Shown here: positions 47,001 through 57,600 of the stretch, piece by piece
Layout: the number at the start of each line of letters is the position of its first letter
How positions within the stretch are numbered: the stretch's first letter is position 1
DNA from: Antedon mediterranea
Taxonomy: Eukaryota > Echinodermata > Crinoidea > Comatulida > Antedonidae
Length of the DNA stretch: 64,000 nucleotides
Reading direction: 5' to 3'
Assembly (NCBI RefSeq): GCF_964355755.1
Contig: NC_092671.1
Location: 4,907,001 to 4,971,000, forward strand
Made by a program: the position numbers and the translations under genes
The notes under the pieces: model-generated
What the model was told of the DNA's origin: nothing
Database searches by the model: none
Seen by the model: only the letters and a program-made list of their open reading frames with translations

Positions 47001-48280
47001 CTGGATGTCATGTCAGCTGAATTTGGTGACTAAACAGTACTTTAAATCATTTATGCATCCTCCTGGTCCTTCAAAAAATGTCCATTGGCCAGATAAAGCT
47101 GATGGATTGAAGAATCAAGTGACCTATGTCTTATTGATGCACCATCACTAACATCATCATCAAGTAGGAATTTACAGTATATCAAAACAAGAAGAAGATG
47201 CAATATTGACTACTTTCAACAGGAATGATATCTTTCAATAAAACATTTATAGAGGCAATGTAAAATATAACTGATTAAACATGTTAAACACTGTTTTTCA
47301 CATAGAATTTGTTTGATGTGCAATTTTGAAAGCCTATAAAATAGAACTGGTACAAAAGACATCTTAGCTTTATCTAACATTTTACAGGCAAGAAGTGTGA
47401 AAATATAAAAATTAATATTTTAACATTATAATTTTTGTTCCACAGGGTCATGGCAAAGGTCAAATTATAGGTCAATAGAACATTTTAAGGGAAATTTATA
47501 AGAGTTAATTCTGATTGCAGATTTGGAATCCTCCTTAAATGGCCATTAATTTGTTACTTGTTTCATTAAAATCGGACTAGTAGTTTTGAAAATATTCACG
47601 TTTTAAAATCGACGGTCTCGCGATATTTTGCTCTTTTTAACGATTTTCGGCCATTTTAAATTGCCCGTAACTTTTTAACGGTTTGTCCGATTTGAATAAA
47701 ATTTGAAATTTTGGAATTTTTCATAGTGATTACCATATATTTCAAATTTGATCAAAATCTGAGATGGTGAGGTGTAAATTTTGGTTTTTTTTGGGTGATT
47801 TGACATGGAATGACCCCTAGGCCTAGTTTAGGCTAGTTAGAAGTTTAGGCCCTGCAAACTACTCTTTTTTTGGACAGCTCATCAGTCAGCTGAGATTAAT
47901 AATTAATAAGCAAACCTCCAACGATTAAAAATAATAAACAAGAAAACCATAATCAATTGGACTTTTAAAACACGATTGAATGGACCGAAACATCTCATGG
48001 GGCGAAACGTCCCAAGGCGAATCATATCAGGGCCGAATTATCCTGCGTACACTGTAGCCTGCAGCAGGCGAACGCCTAGCTAGGCCTAGCCTGGCGATAT
48101 GATAGCCGATGATTCAGTTATGGTTTCTAACAGCTTCTTCTTTTTTGGTATACACATAATACTCATATACTATTTAAAAAACTATAATCACCATAGGCCT
48201 AGAAATAATTAAAAACTTACGATAGAAGCTTCGTTTGGTTCCTGAATTTCAGAAGTCACACTCGCAGTTGTTTCCGCCAT
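35096..48280 (-). CDS. CASC3: CASC3 / Barentsz / MLN51, exon junction complex core subunit
   Basis: CASC3 clamps eIF4A3 on spliced mRNA and acts in mRNA localisation, translation and nonsense-mediated decay. Exons in transcript order: 48280-48221, 43809-42925, 42778-42672, 42133-41972, 41411-40276, 39906-39872, 39251-39152, 38610-38383, 36319-35904, 35311-35096. Phases agree, giving 1114 codons, longer than the roughly 700 of vertebrate CASC3. The first ATG (48280) starts MAETTASVTSEIQ. Exon 2 is acidic with a 12-residue tandem repeat. Exons 3-4 carry the SELOR domain: NPQFVPKQGLFFMHDD, then KKKLWDDKGKWGHDRFNLDE and MHVYGYDIR. Exon 5 is RG-rich then Arg/Asp/Tyr-rich low complexity. Exons 8-10 are Pro-rich, ending GATYYSPEIQFG...PPRRQPQPVRIEAPP like the vertebrate C-terminus. 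The terminal ATA|GTAAGT could be a donor, so the last four codons are uncertain. Introns are packed with MITEs. Confidence 0.95.
35791..35850 (-). repeat. tRNA-derived SINE head
   Basis: On the minus strand GGAGCTGTAGCTTAGTGATT begins a tRNA-like segment with an A-box-like TAGCTTAGTGATTAA, followed about 30 bases later by a B-box-like GGGTTCAATG. No complete cloverleaf or CCA end is apparent, so a SINE remnant is more likely than a tRNA gene. It lies in the last CASC3 intron. A second tRNA-like T-arm (AGTTTCAAATCCTAGCTCTG) lies on + at about 35398-35417. Confidence 0.5.
36536..38135. repeat. complex intronic repeat with diverged internal duplication
   Basis: In the CASC3 intron between exons 8 and 9. 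The two ends share ATAGGTGATCATTTT (36571, 38100), each beside a local hairpin: AATTCGTCACTTTGACGAATT at the left, ATGATCACCT complementing AGGTGATCAT at the right. Inside, two diverged units (about 36830-37125 and 37170-37470) share GAAAGATAATGAATTGAGCA-like, CATATCTACA-like and TTCTGAAGAGCTATA-like blocks. Further GATGACGTCATC and ATGACGTCAC motifs follow. No protein coding was recognised. Confidence 0.6.
39534..39856. mobile_element. 323-bp MITE beside a CASC3 splice donor
   Basis: Perfect 32-bp inverted termini (39534-39565 and 39825-39856) begin CAAAGAACTTATAACACAAG. The flanks both read GTTATCT (39527-39533 and 39857-39863), a 7-bp target duplication, possibly 8 bp with one mismatch as in hAT elements. 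The element ends 15 bases from the donor of the CASC3 35-nt exon (39872-39906). Confidence 0.9.
40063..40192. repeat. MITE family A in a CASC3 intron
   Basis: Left AAAGCTCTGTTACAAACTAG, right CACATAAAGTTTGATAGAGC with TTA following. Internal ATATGGTAGTGATATG and CCATATATGGGCACACCACA. It lies between CASC3 exons 5 and 6. Confidence 0.8.
43440..43660 (-). repeat. 36-bp coding minisatellite in CASC3 exon 2
   Basis: About seven units of 36 bases encode variants of the 12-residue motif VVSAATDDCKEE on the minus strand. The central four are nearly identical and the outer ones have diverged (VVIVATDNCKEE, VVNATTDDCKEE, VVNAIADKYQGD). The frame is preserved throughout, so copy-number change would only alter the acidic spacer length. 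Confidence 0.92.
44275..45230. repeat. foldback element enclosing another MITE
   Basis: Outer inverted ends: TATGACCCACTCTACGACCC with GGGAGAGGTGCGTCAT following (44276-44315), matched by ATGACGCACCTACCTCGGGA ... GTGGGTCATAC (45184-45229). Flanks share TCAAGTGTAT and TCAAGTGCAT, a possible 10-bp target duplication. The interior holds the separate MITE at 44392-44802. Confidence 0.7.
44392..44802. mobile_element. 411-bp MITE with AAGCCTGTTTTCCTGTCGAC ends
   Basis: The left end AAGCCTGTTTTCCTGTCGAC and its reverse complement at the right end define the element. Inside are many short CGTT/ACG inverted motifs (GTTAACGATAGCG, GATCGCGAC). No coding capacity. Nested in the foldback above, in CASC3 intron 1. 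Confidence 0.85.
46070..47140 (+). pseudogene. transposase-like pseudogene
   Basis: Recognisable blocks in order: DFAENYAFVIQDEIKSFHW then KNKQATLHPFVAYTD (46070-46172); after a frameshift, HYFTDGCAGQYKNKSNFINL and AEWNFFATSHGKSECDGIGG (46293-46440); after the insertion at 46558-46721, EIKESVARLKSRFSEA; then after further shifts FVACLYDGVWWIG and SFMHPPGPSKNVHWPDKAD (46955-47103). This block order belongs to a transposase family I recognise from many invertebrate genomes, but I cannot name its superfamily with certainty. Frameshifts and the insertion make it inactive. Confidence 0.8.
46558..46721 (+). repeat. short retroelement tail, copy 2, inserted in transposase
   Basis: Flanked by TTTCAT on both sides (46552-46557 and 46722-46727). 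Contains TATGTAAAAGGGTCCTACAA and ATGCAGGATCCTTGTTATCA and ends in AAATAAATGTGGAATAAATT, matching the copy at 10600. The transposase frame resumes directly after the second TTTCAT. Confidence 0.85.
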
Positions 48281-48388
48281 TTTCGTGAAACACGCGTAAC
48301 TAATCAGTGGTTGCCAGGCTAATCAGTATATAGACCAAATTCTGCTCCTTTAACATTTGACTTTTTTTTAAATGTAATGGAAATATTA

Positions 48389-49600
48389 GGGTCATTCTTC
48401 AGTAGGCCTAAATGTCTAAAATCGTGTCCCGATACTTTGGTGGGATAGAAACTGAAAATTCATCTTTAAAATTAAAAATTCTTGACTTATATAATAATCA
48501 ACATCGTAAATATAAACCAAAGATAATAACATTGATATTGTTAATTTTTATAAAAATGTTTCAGGCAACCCCCTAAAACCTCATGTCCCGATCGTACATC
48601 TTCAATTTAATGATCGCCATATATATTTGATAACAGGACTTTTGTTATTGAAAATATTAGTTAATCATGATTTCATGCGATTTTATTCTTCAAAATACAT
48701 CTCTACATACAATAAATCTCAAACTTTAAAGTTTTTGTTTTGAAAAAGCTTGTCCCGCAGTTTTGTGTCATATCCGTCACATAATTTAAATGTGCCGTCT
48801 ACAGGTTAATGAACGGCGGGGTAAAACATTGATTGTGCGTTGTAAACCTGCGAAGATATTGAAATAAAACTAGCCGCACATTATTTTCAATAAAAGATGA
48901 AAAAGACTAATAAAACGAGGTTTTAGAGTTACAGTTGCGTACCTTTATTCAATGTCATATCCGTCACATTTCTCAATGTTTCGTTGTGACGGAGATGAGG
49001 GCCAGTGATGGATATGACTTTTTGTTATTGCCAGGGCCTTTTTTGTTGTGCATTTTGTTTTGTATATCTTTATTATGTTATTACATTGTATATTTATGTG
49101 ACTCTGGTCAATAAACATATTCAAATCATATCTTAAAGTCATTTCCGTCACATGATTTTTGAGGTTCGTCATATCCGTCACGGTTTCATCAACGTCACAT
49201 GGATATTTTATCCTTTTAAATCCTAAAATATTTCAGTAATGAACGCAATTATGTGGTATAATTGAAATATAAGATATATTCTTCTACTATGTCAATGGTT
49301 AGTAATATTAATTCAACAGAACATACTATTTTCTGAAAATTATTATTTTTTGGAATTATAATAGTAAATTTTTTTGAACGTATATTTTTCTATCTTCGTA
49401 TATTTCATAAATGTGACGGATTTGACAGGAACATAGAACCATGTATTTATAAAATACGAATAAAATACGAAATATATAATAAATATTGCGCCAGTAATAC
49501 ATGTTCATTTATCTGAATACACTTTTAAAATCTAAAAATGCAAGTTTTAAAATCGATTTTTTTATAAACCTCAAATTAGACACTTACTGAAGAATGACCC
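48389..49600. mobile_element. 1.2-kb non-autonomous element with repeated GTCATATCCGTCACAT motif
   Basis: Inverted ends GGGTCATTCTTCAGTA plus GTGTCTAA-like sequence, flanked by ATTA at both sides (48385-48388 and 49601-49604). Inside, the 16-bp motif GTCATATCCGTCACAT or close variants occurs near 48768, 48954, 49138, 49168 and, inverted, near 49008 and 49412. No protein is supported. It lies about 110 bases upstream of the CASC3 start codon. Confidence 0.8.
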
Positions 49601-49839
49601 ATTAATGACGTGACATTCGAGTGTGAAGATGTAAATAATGTTTACAATTTTGTTGAATATGCAGTTTTAATGTCACATAATAGGTACCCACTTTTAACAA
49701 AAATTGGATCCAAACAAAATTTATTTACATGAAAAACTGTAAGTTAAATCAAAACAACAATACTCCAAAACCGTAAGGGTCAAATTGGCTGCCATCCAAT
49801 GGATTTTTGGTTGAATTTAACCATTTATTCTGCTATTTT

Positions 49840-50030
49840 ATAAGTGAAGTAATTATGACCTATTCAAAATGATGCATTTTTTAAATTATTATGTCACATT
49901 GTAATGTCAATAGGCCTATCCCTTTTTTCTAATATTTTATCATGTGATTGTTTTATTTATGGAGTTTTTATATACAATTGGGAACTTCAGCCACCATGTG
50001 AACAAATAAAGTTGATTTGAATTGAAATAG
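49840..50030 (+). repeat. probable non-LTR retroelement 3' tail
   Basis: Ends CAAATAAAGTTGATTTGAAT followed by TGAAATAG, the simple tail type typical of LINE or SINE 3' ends. Comparable tails occur at 53420-53455 (AATAAAAGATTGAATGAATG) and 62245-62280. No coding sequence remains. Confidence 0.45.
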
Positions 50031-50309
50031 TCAAATTTGTTATACATTAATTATTGTTTATCACAAAATGTAATTATTAGCTTAATTAGGATTAACAAAT
50101 AAGTATACACTACGTTTTAAATTAATTATAATATATTTACATTTTATTTCAGGTTACAAATATTTGGATTCTTATCAGATAAAAACAAAAGGTGACTTTT
50201 TTTTTTCATTTATTTTGTCTTTTAAAATTAGATTGTGAAATAATTATGTAGTCATATGCCCTAAAAAAATCCAATTTGTTCGTTTTTTACAATGAATAGG
50301 CCAATCACT

Positions 50310-50499
50310 AAGGCCAACTCAAACAACGTCGTACGACGCCTGACGAGTCGTCTACGGGGAAAGTTAAACATGTTTAATGTTCTCTCCCGACGACCTAAAA
50401 CCTACGACCAACGCTATCCGGGACGCTATCTCAAGACGACTCGTCGGGATTCAACTCAGACAGCACCGACACGATCAAGACGTTTCAAGAGTTGGCCTT
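50310..50499. repeat. 190-bp foldback with AAGGCCAACTC ends
   Basis: Left AAGGCCAACTCAAACAACGT and right AAGAGTTGGCCTT are inverted. The interior contains GACGAGTCGT and ACGACTCGTC in inverted orientation. Non-coding. Confidence 0.75.
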
Positions 50500-51029
50500 T
50501 ACAAAATTTTCTGGTCAATTGGATATAATGCCGGTTATTTGGAAATCTGTACCGTTCAATAATATGCCTATTGGAAAGGCAATGAATGTTTACACAAACA
50601 CATAAAATAAGGAGTACCTGTATTCCTCTCTCTTCTGTAAATACTGAAACAATACACCGTCGGCAAAAATAGGGAGACGATCCGAAATTGTGTAGGCCTA
50701 ACATGAGTCGTACGCGAAACGACGCAAAAATTTGGAAATGTATGTCGTGCATACGTCTGACGTAAATTACCCTGCACTTATGGCAAACCCTTCTTTAGAG
50801 GCCAGATGTCCTATAGGCCTACGCAAAAAAGTGTTTTTAAACTAGCATTTTTTAATTTCTTTCCACAATATTCATATTCAGGCTTTACCAGGCCTGCATG
50901 ATGTTTCTCACATGTACTTTCAAATTACTCTTTTATGTAAATTTACCACAAATGTACAACCATTATCGGTATGTACCATCACATGCTGCTCTAATACGGT
51001 ACAGCATCTTCTACAAACCTCTTTTAGGA

Positions 51030-51075
51030 CGATCAAAGTATATTGATCGAAACGCCGAGAAACTCAACAGTTCTT
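51030..51075 (+). repeat. dispersed motif, possible Penelope-like remnant
   Basis: ACGATCAAAGTATATTGATC followed by GAAACGCCGAGAAACTCAAC. The same unit recurs at 53530-53576. A short stem followed by GAAACG(C/T)CGAG resembles 3' regions I associate with Penelope-like elements. This is weak evidence. Confidence 0.35.
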
Positions 51076-51082
51076 TTCAGAA

Positions 51083-51740
51083 CTAATACACGTGGTGTAC
51101 CGCAAACTTTATATCAACATTTGATTTCGCCATGCAAACCTTCAAACAATATATAACAAACTTCTTTAAATGTCCACAGTCTTTATACGGGAATACATGG
51201 CTTCTCTCCTGTGTGTGTATTCTCAATTGACTGTTTCTCCACATTGATTGTAACGATAAAGCCCGGCGCACACTAGAGCTTTCGGCTGAGCCAACTGGCA
51301 CGAGTAACACTTGGCTCACTAAAAAATTTGCCGCAAACTGTGATCGCGTTCTATCGGACGCACACTAAACGCCTCCAGTACGCGATTTTCTGATTGGATA
51401 ATTACTTACTATGCTATACGGCACGCGCTGAAATATCATAATAAATCAGAAAATGTCATGCGCAGTGGAATTTTTTAGTGAGCAGGAAGCTCACGTTCGG
51501 CGCACACTTGAGGAAAATGGCACGCGTGCCAAAAAATATTAAACACGATAGATATTTTCCTCAGCGGCACGCGTGGCCGATTCCTCACGAAATCCCCGGC
51601 GCACACTGTGAGGCAAGTGTTACTCGTGCCAGTTGGCTCAGCCGAAAGCTCTAGTGTGCGCCGGGCTTAGGCGCTCTCCAGTATATATTTTCACGTGTGA
51701 ACTCAAATTTATACTTTGCTTTGGATACTTAACAAAAGAT
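51083..51740 (-). pseudogene. C2H2 zinc-finger fragment split by a MITE
   Basis: On the minus strand, pieces of Kruppel-type finger linkers are visible: LSSHVKIYTGER before the insertion (about 51740-51670) and, after it, NQCGETV / SQLRIHTGEKP in two frames, then DCGHLKKF (about 51255-51160). The HTGEKP linker is diagnostic of tandem C2H2 fingers. Stops and a frameshift are present. The fragment is interrupted by the element at 51259-51668. Confidence 0.55.
51259..51668. mobile_element. 410-bp MITE with AAGCCCGGCGCACACTAGAG ends
   Basis: Inverted termini of about 55 bp, each containing GAGCTTTCGGCTGAGCCAAC and CACGAGTAACACTTG. GCGCACACT recurs internally near 51358 and 51500, each beside sequence resembling an internal end, suggesting a composite. 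Non-coding; it sits inside a zinc-finger pseudogene fragment. Confidence 0.9.
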
Positions 51741-54600
51741 TACAAGATAGCATAGATATTATATCACATGAAAATGTTGTAAGATGATAAATATTAAATT
51801 AACAGATAGAGTGAGTAACGTTAAAATATACGAGGTAACAAAAAAGAATGAAGTCAAAGAATTAAACGAAAAAGAATAAAATGTATGGACACATAATGCT
51901 CGAAGATAGCCAAATCAAACAAACAAGATAACTGGATGAACCAAATATTTTTTTTAAAGTGTAAAAGGCCGGAAACAAATGTAGACATTAACACAACAAA
52001 TGGGAGGAGGAAGCATAATGTCTAAATGACAGAAAAGGTTTAAGAGTAGTTATACTTTCAACTCATTCCTATTTTTGAATTTAAACCCATTTCTCCGCTA
52101 TACATCATTAAATATCGTTTTATTTCTTTATTATTTTTAATATCAACACACAACACAATGTTCACACTGGTATAGCTTTACACATGTGTTAACTTTTTAG
52201 ATACATTCATTTGGCAGAATCCAGAACCAAAAAAATGAAGAAACTATACATCAATTATGAATGTGAATTTATTCTTAAAGTAGCAGTCCTCTAAAATTAT
52301 TATTACTTTTAAATTTATCTATACAGTGTTTACCTTCAAAAGGTGTCTCTACTGTATGAAATTTTTAAGTCGCTATGATTTGATTTAGTTACAGTGGTAC
52401 GACCTATGCCAGAATTGCTAGCATATGTACGTACGTGGGCATTTGTTTGAAATTTCTTTTCACAATGTTTAAGTTTGTATGGTGTTTCTCTCGCAACTAT
52501 TTGAACCAATAGTATGTACTTTAATTTTATCGTTCTTAATCATTCATGTTTATCTTATTTTATTGACCTTTTGGGGAAATAAAATTATTCTCCATATTTG
52601 CTTAATTATTATTAGTGGTTCTATTGTAATTAAAGTTAAAATGTACCCGCTGTGCCTCCTCCGTTCAATCTTGTACTTCTCAACCCTAGAAATAAAGCCT
52701 ACTTGCTTACCAAGTCTAATTGCCTTCACGTGAAACATGGTTTTGATTGAAAATTTAGATGTTATGTATTATCATTTTTGTTTCGTCATTTGTTTCAGTA
52801 AAAATAAAATCTCCGTATAGTTTTCCTTCGAGTCCTATATTACATTAGGCCCTACCTGACGGTCAATGACAGCAGCGACAGTGTGTGGGTTTGGTCGTTA
52901 TATGCGTTTCACCATGCTGCTCATAATATCATCATCCTCACCACGTTCGTACTTTTGTCTTCATCGCCATGTCATATTGGGTATCAAATTGTTCAATCAA
53001 CACTGCGTGGAACACTGTGCTCATCACAAAATGTCCTATTTATTATCCTCTCCTCATATTATGGGTCAACTATAATCAGGGTACCTTGCGATCTCTCCAG
53101 GTATGCTACAATAATGGGTTAAGAATGTTGTTGCAAAGGCCTCGAAATTGTAGTGCCAGCCTCATGTTTACGGAATGTAAAATTCTATCTTTTTATGAAT
53201 TGTTAAGAAAATCGATATAGGCCTAGACCTATGGCCTTATGTGTAGACTCAATTCAAGTGAAAATGTTTTAGTCTCAAAGATTATAGGCAATGTCTTATA
53301 ATTATAAGTCAAAGATGCTCTCCAGGTGGAATGCCATCCTGAGATGAGTAGTAGTAATTAGTACAGTCTTGTTTATTTTTAATTTATTTATATGTAATTT
53401 TACTTTCTATGGACCAGAGATTCCCAATAAAAGATTGAATGAATGAATGAATATCATCATCATGATCATCATCATCGTCGTCGTTTTGCATTGCATCGAT
53501 GAAATTATATTGTTTAAAGGTTTGTTGAGAACGATCAAAGTAGGCTATATTATTTGAAACGTCGAGAAACTCAACAGCTTTTCAGAACTATTTTGCATAT
53601 ACAGTGCGTGGTCGATGTCATGATTCGTTTATAAGTCAATAAATAAAACCGTAGACATGTATTTGTATTTTCTGTATCATTTTATTTGGAAAATCTTGTG
53701 TAGATGTAAAAGTATACAATATTAAACAGTTTAGGTTCATAAAACAAACTATTAAAATCATTAGTCCTCAATGATTCGTCGGTGACACCACTGTGACACT
53801 AACTAAACGTAATCAATAATCAATACAATACAAATAATATGATGTGACTGCAGAATACTCACGAACGTAAAATGTATTTTGTTTTCACGAAGAGTCACCA
53901 ATGCTAGCATACTAGTTAATTAATTAGCAATAACAAATTAGGCCTACACCTTTTAATAGCAGAATTGTCTATAGCTTTCAGATTTGGAAATAAAAAAAAA
54001 TTATATGTAAAAGCAAATGCATACCATATTAAACATATTACGTTAAATCAAAGAATCTAAAACTAAAACAGCAGTCCTCAATGTAGAAATATATTTCCCA
54101 TTATTCCCTAAATAGGGTTGTTGTTATTGAATCATTGTACTATCTTTCACGTTCTACTTTACATGATGCGTTATGTGACATTGGTCTGTCATGGACCAGC
54201 GTTAATTTTAAAAGCCATGAAATGAACATATTAGCCCTACTGGTAAGATTTAATGTATAGTCAGCGCAATTAAAGGTTAATTTATATTCTATGTTTTCCT
54301 TCTCTCACACCCTACCACCAACATTGCATCCGCCCCAGTGTATATGGCCTGAATTAACTACCGTAGGTATGATATATGTTTCTTCATTTTTTAAAATCTA
54401 AAACTGTATTCACGTATAGTAATTCAGACCGTTAAAACAACCAATATCCTGTTTTATATTTTTCTTCAGATTTGTTTGATCATAAAACTATTTACTATAT
54501 AAAATAGTAAGCGGGGAAAAGAAAGGAAAAGGAAAACTAAAACTATATGTTAATCAGATGGATCAGTCATCTTCATAAGGGTAACCTGATAATTTGCAAT
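51741..54600. other. spacer between zinc-finger fragment and NLR gene
   Basis: No supported gene. It contains a retroelement-like tail with (TGAA)n at 53420-53455, a CATCATCATCGTCGT microsatellite at 53456-53485 and the dispersed motif at 53530-53576. Open frames of 60-85 codons at 52479-53220 overlap one another and show no domain or splice support. Confidence 0.5.
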
Positions 54601-54635
54601 TATTCATAATATAAAGTTTAAGAAGCTGGGGCTAC

Positions 54636-57600
54636 TCAGGACAGTACCCATGAAAGTGCCAATTTATCAATATCACGGATGTTATTATGCTCAATATCAA
54701 GCTCTTGTAATTTTAACCTATTTGTTGAATACACCCTGATCATTACATTCATTATGTTACCTGATAGATTGCAATTATGCATGCTAAGTCTTAACAGCTT
54801 ATGAGACTTACTCAAGAAAGTACCAAGTAAAGTGCCATCAATGCCACTGATATCATTATTGTCTATATTAAGCACTTTTAATTCTAGCACATTTGTTGCA
54901 TACACCGTAATCATTTCATTCATTACGTCACCTGATAGATTACAAGAGTCCATGTCAAGTTCACTCAGCTTAGGAGACTTACTCAAGAAAGTACCAAGTA
55001 AAGAGCCTTCAATGCCACTGAAATCATTATTCCTAATAACAAGTACTTCTAATTCTAACAAATCTCTTGTGTAATTTCTCATCATTTCATTCATTATGTC
55101 ACCTGATAGATTGCAACCTTCCATGTCAAGTTTACACAACTTAGGAGAATTACTCAATAAAGTACCAAGTAAAGTACCATCAATGCCACTGATATCATTA
55201 TTCCCAATATCAAGATCTTTTAATATTGACTCATTTTTTGTTGCTCTGATCATTTCATTTATTACTTCACCTGACAGCTTACAATCATTCATGCTAAGTA
55301 TAAACAACTGACTCATCAAAGAACCCAGTAAAGTACCATTAATGTCGCTGAGATTATTGCTATTAAAATTGTAAATGGCATTACTTACTTTATCACAATT
55401 TTCAGTCATCATATCGTTTATTATTACACCTGATAGGTTGCATTCCTCCATAGAGGGATTTGGTAACTTACTAAGTATTTTACCATTAATGTTGATGAGA
55501 TTATTACCATCGAGAATGAACTCCTGTAATAGTTGTAAGCAGCTACTTTCTTTACACTCTTTAATCATATCATGTATTATTGTACCTGATAAGTTGCAGT
55601 GTTTTATATTAAATGAATATAGGCTAGGAGACATGTTTAATAAACAACCCAGTAAGGTACCTTCAATGTTGCTGAGATTATTCTCCATGATACTAAGACG
55701 CCCTATTCCTAAATCACCACCCATTTTACCAACCTCTTCAATCATTTTATTCATTACATCACCTGATAGATTACAATTATCTAATTCAAATTCTTGAGTA
55801 CAAAAATATAAAATATGTGCGAGAATTTCTCCTTTATTAGGAAAATGCAATGTATTACAAAATATGTAAAAATCATTTTCGGTTGTCCTATGAATATCCC
55901 TTATAAGCTGTATAAAACTTGTATTATCAGCTGCATCAACAAACACTTTTAAAGAGTTACATATGACAACAATTTGTTCTTGTTTTGTTTCTGTTAAATT
56001 TTTGTTCATGTACTCATTTAGGGATTTGTTCACTCTAACATAATGTTGCTCTTCAACATGTTCCAAGTAAATACTTGCTAAAGGGCGATATGTTGATAGC
56101 TCATTTGTTATCCAATGCTTTAAAAATTTACCAGCATCACCTCCAAGAAACTCAACTGCAAAGGTATTTGCAACCTCTAAATACTCACATTCTCTTATAA
56201 CTTTCCATTCTTCTTCAGGTTCAAATTCTGTAAGTAATCTTCTTACATCCTCTGGGTATTCATTAGTCACACCTTCACACTGTTTATATAGATAAAATCC
56301 GACCAATGACTCTGCTATCAACTTGTGCAGAGGCATGTACACCTCATTCTTCTCTGTGTTACTCTTTAAACTAGATGATTCTTTGTAAACAAATCCAAGA
56401 CCCAGGACGAGATCAATTATATCTTGGCTTACTGTCAGATTGTTTTTGTATATTGAAAGTTTATTTGATTTTAAGGAATTATACATATATTTTCCTAACA
56501 CGATCATAGCATTTATATACTCATTTGGAGAATCTTCAAATTTTGAAATTGTTTGTTTTACTTCGTTATTTTTTCTGAACTGATTAAAAAAACAGCGAAA
56601 AAAATCTTTAAAAAGGTCACACCTATTAGAAGGAAGCTTTTCCTTATCATTCCATATAGTACAAATTGACGAAAGTAACATTGGATTGTTACACAATAAA
56701 CATACCTGAGGGTGTTTTTGACGGAAATAATCTTTCTTGTCAATTTCCAATTCCTTCCTAAGAGAATTTCCCAACCCAGGTTCTTCAAAATACTGAAAAT
56801 ACTTATCAATATAGTTTCTTATGCTGAGTTCACTAAATCCGTTTACTCTCACATGCACATCACAACTGTTTTTAAATTCAGTTACATTAATTGGTCGTGA
56901 TGTAATTATTACAATACTCTCCTCGAAATCTTCCTCTGTGAAAAGATGAGTTAAGCCCTTATTCTCAAATCTCAATTCATCTAATCCGTCCAACAACAAC
57001 ACAATTTTATTTTCATTTTTTACAATGTATTGCTTAATTAATCCGAAATCGTTTGAAAGGCCTGTTTTACATTTAAATCTGTCCATGTTCTGTTGTTTTT
57101 CAATTAGACTTAAGATGGTATCACCTGGTTCTAAATCTCTTATATTCAAAAGATATACAATTTTACCTTTAAATGCTTCAAATTCAATTTCACCTTTAGA
57201 TTCTTCATTTGTTTCAGTAGACCACTTGTATGCTATGTGCCGCAATAACGTCGTTTTTCCTATACCAGCCTCGCCCTCGATAAGAACTTTACAAGCATGT
57301 TTGGATTTGATAATATTCAACACATCGGGTAATGTCGTTGGCTGGCTGTCTGTCTTCTTTTTGTTTTTCTTGAGTAGCTCCAAGTCCGTAAACATTTCCG
57401 AAATATCGACTTTGAATTCATTACTCATTATGTGTGGTGTAAACCTTCTGGCTTTTCTGCACAATTTACGCTGTTTAGCAAGCAGATAATCTCCTATAAT
57501 TTCTATAAAATAAACAAACATTGTTATTATATTTAGAAATCATTAGTATATTTTTGTAAACCATGATTATTATGTTTCGATAAGTTATCTTACGCTGTTC

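Larger units (their letters stand above)
45343..47817 (+). mobile_element. 2.5-kb DNA transposon with decayed transposase
   Basis: Inverted termini GGGGTCATTCCATGTCAGAT with CACCC following at the left and the complement at the right (24 of 25 match), flanked by TA on both sides. It encodes a broken transposase on + and is itself interrupted by a short retroelement (46558-46721). It lies in CASC3 intron 1, opposite to the gene. Confidence 0.92.
43810..48220. other. CASC3 first intron
   Basis: A 4.4-kb intron almost filled by mobile DNA: a 0.95-kb foldback with a nested MITE (44275-45230) and a 2.5-kb DNA transposon (45343-47817). The remaining unique sequence is short and AT-rich, with TAGGCCTA palindromes. 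Confidence 0.8.

Noticed and set aside
48945-49181. 78-codon minus-strand frame rich in His/Thr/Met
   Set aside because: It runs across the repeated GTCATATCCGTCACAT motifs, which create the apparent pattern.
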